The position numbers and the translations under genes were made by a program. From contig PBAL01000024.1 in the NCBI GenBank assembly GCA_002715965.1, positions 1 to 64,000 of the forward strand: a stretch of 64,000 nt of DNA. The letters run 5' to 3'. This stretch comes from Verrucomicrobiales bacterium (GTDB lineage: Bacteria > Verrucomicrobiota > Verrucomicrobiia > Limisphaerales > JAYPXF01). Shown piece by piece: positions 62,537-64,000 of the stretch (positions are counted from its first letter, which is position 1; the number at the start of each line of letters is the position of its first letter). A model generated the notes under the pieces. It saw only the letters and a program-made list of their open reading frames with translations, had not been told where the DNA came from and did not search any database.

Positions 62537-64000
62537 ATGGCGGAGGATTCCCCGGATTTGTTTGGAACGCTGAAGAGAGTTTTCGGCTACGAATCCTTCC
62601 GCCCGCTCCAGGAATCCATCATCACCGATTCGCTCGCCGGCCGGGATGTCTTCGCGCTCCTGCCGACGGGTGGTGGAAAATCTCTTTGCTATCAATTGTC
62701 GGCGCTGATTCGAGGCGGATTGACCGTGGTGGTCTCTCCCTTGATTGCGCTGATGAAAGACCAGGTCGACGCGCTTCAATCTGCGGGTGTGGCCGCCACT
62801 TTTCTGAACTCGTCTTTGTCGGCGGATGAATCGCGGGCGCGACTGCGTGCACTTCACAATCACGAGTTCGATCTGCTTTACGTTGCACCCGAGCGGCTGA
62901 TGCTGCCGGGCTTCCTGCAGGACCTGCAGAATTGGCATGTAGCTTTGTTTGCAATCGACGAAGCGCATTGCATCAGCGAGTGGGGGCATGACTTCCGCCC
63001 GGAATATCGCCAGCTGGCCAACCTGCGCGAGCAGTTTCCAAAGGTGCCGTTCATGGCTCTCACCGCGACGGCTACGGAGAGGGTGAAGAACGACATCGTC
63101 AAGCAACTCCATATGCACGATCCCGCAATTGCCGTTGCGAGCTTTAACCGGGCAAACCTGAGCTATCGGATATCCGGGAAACAGAAGGCGTACGATCAGG
63201 TGCTGAATCATGTCCACTCGCAGCGGGGTGAGAGTGGAATCGTCTATTGCCAGGCGCGGAAGACCGCGGAGAGCGTCGCACGCAAGCTGTCCCTCGATGG
63301 TGTCGCGGCTGCGCCCTATCATGCGGGTATGAGCGCGGAGGATCGTTCGAAGAATCAGGAGGCGTTTCTTCGCGATGAGGTGCACGTGATCTGCGCCACG
63401 GTTGCTTTTGGGATGGGGATCAACAAACCGAACGTCCGCTACGTGATTCACTATGATCTCCCCAAGAACATAGAGAGCTACTATCAAGAGACGGGCCGTG
63501 CCGGCCGTGATGGGTTGCCAAGCGACTGTCTCCTTCTGTTCAGTTCAGGTGACCGCGTGAAGTATGCGCGCTTCATCGACGAGAAGACGGATCCGAATGA
63601 ACGCGAAATAGCCCATACGCAACTGGAGCAGATTGTTCACTACGCCGAGGATGCCAATTGTCGACGCCGGCATCTGCTTGATTACTTTGGCGAAACCTAT
63701 CCGGATGACAACTGTGGCGCCTGCGATAATTGTCTCAATCCGCGCGAGACCTTTAACGGAACGGTGTCCGCACAGAAGTTTCTTTCCTGTGTATATCGAA
63801 TCAAAGAGCGGAGCGGTTTTAGTGTCGGGATCGGTCATGTGGTCGAAGTGCTGAGCGGAGCAGAGACCGAGAAAATTCGTCGATGGGGTCACGACAAGCT
63901 CTCGACTTACGGAATTGGGAAGGAACACAGTCGCAAGGAATGGCAATCGATTGGCCGCGAACTCGTTCGCTTGGGGTATCTGCTTCAGGATTCCGGCAAG
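62537..64000 (+). CDS. recQ: ATP-dependent DNA helicase RecQ, cut by the right edge
   Basis: The frame is open from ATG 62537 to the end of the window (488 codons). It is a superfamily 2 3'-5' helicase of the RecQ type. Motif 0 is FGYESFRPLQESII, Walker A LLPTGGGKSLCYQLS, the DEAH box FAIDEAHCISEWGHDFRPEY, motif III LTATAT, and motif VI YQETGRAGRDG. Zinc-finger cysteines follow (NCRRRHLLDYFGE ... CGACDNC), then a winged helix (RQC, from about residue 415). The HRDC domain, if present, lies outside. It repairs stalled replication forks and recombination intermediates. It is 82 bases after queA in the same direction. Confidence 0.95.
   Translation, partial: MAEDSPDLFGTLKRVFGYESFRPLQESIITDSLAGRDVFALLPTGGGKSLCYQLSALIRGGLTVVVSPLIALMKDQVDALQSAGVAATFLNSSLSADESRARLRALHNHEFDLLYVAPERLMLPGFLQDLQNWHVALFAIDEAHCISEWGHDFRPEYRQLANLREQFPKVPFMALTATATERVKNDIVKQLHMHDPAIAVASFNRANLSYRISGKQKAYDQVLNHVHSQRGESGIVYCQARKTAESVARKLSLDGVAAAPYHAGMSAEDRSKNQEAFLRDEVHVICATVAFGMGINKPNVRYVIHYDLPKNIESYYQETGRAGRDGLPSDCLLLFSSGDRVKYARFIDEKTDPNEREIAHTQLEQIVHYAEDANCRRRHLLDYFGETYPDDNCGACDNCLNPRETFNGTVSAQKFLSCVYRIKERSGFSVGIGHVVEVLSGAETEKIRRWGHDKLSTYGIGKEHSRKEWQSIGRELVRLGYLLQDSGK

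Noticed and set aside
1..64000. tRNA, rRNA genes or CRISPR arrays
   Set aside because: Reading through both strands I saw no rRNA signature, no convincing cloverleaf and no regularly spaced repeats; a covariance-model scan would be needed to exclude tRNAs or small RNAs.

Overview
The window looks like a Verrucomicrobiota chromosome, probably of the Pedosphaera/Limisphaera-like lineage. The basis is the set of secreted families that are heavily amplified in Planctomycetes and Verrucomicrobia (DUF1501, DUF1549/DUF1553, DUF1592-type, DUF1552, PPC domains, FG-GAP/ASPIC-UnbV, Tat-exported Gfo/Idh/MocA and BNR sialidase-like proteins). With these come Gram-negative envelope genes (lpxB, an LptF/LptG permease) and a complete, meso-DAP-type division and cell-wall (dcw) cluster that includes ftsZ. 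No rRNA, tRNA or CRISPR array was seen. Lineage assignment is inference from gene content only.

Region 1 (1-12.8 kb): a three-gene secreted module (DUF1549/1553, DUF1501, PPC), a metallophosphoesterase-LamG protein, a sialidase-like protein, and an lptF-like permease translationally coupled to a GAF histidine kinase. The region is bracketed by two inverted 94-bp pieces of the same IS transposase start. Region 2 (12.8-17.5 kb) is mostly debris: broken secreted-protein genes, a truncated DUF6498 membrane gene plus a second copy of its 3' end, and a possible toxin-antitoxin-like pair. An intact SPFH/NfeD pair sits among them. Region 3 (17.5-30 kb): oxidoreductases, an unusual SDR, an SUMF1 protein, a nitrilase, and a tight four-gene secreted operon (DUF1592-type, TIM barrel, DUF1552, unknown). 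Region 4 (30-35 kb): a YbbA/YbbP-like ABC exporter followed by fragments of three unrelated genes fused end to end. Region 5 (35-40 kb): lpxB overlapping a GnnA-like oxidoreductase, and an FG-GAP protein.

Region 6 (40.8-61.1 kb) is the dcw cluster, all on the minus strand and tightly packed. In transcription order it reads mraZ, a basic protein of unknown function, rsmH, ftsL, ftsI, murE, murF, a possible tiny ORF, mraY, murD, a LysM protein, ftsW, murG, a murC-murB fusion, ddl, ftsQ, ftsA, ftsZ. Its promoter region has a sigma-70-like promoter whose spacer holds helically phased TGGG-type repeats, as expected for MraZ autoregulation. A second repeat group lies nearer the divergent queA. Region 7 (61.4-64 kb) has queA and the start of recQ, which runs off the right edge.

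The main unexplained features are the many end-fragments of secreted-protein genes (two of them paralogous to intact genes in this same window), a small family of palindromic repeats, the extra basic gene in the dcw operon, and an SDR without the usual Tyr/Lys catalytic pair.
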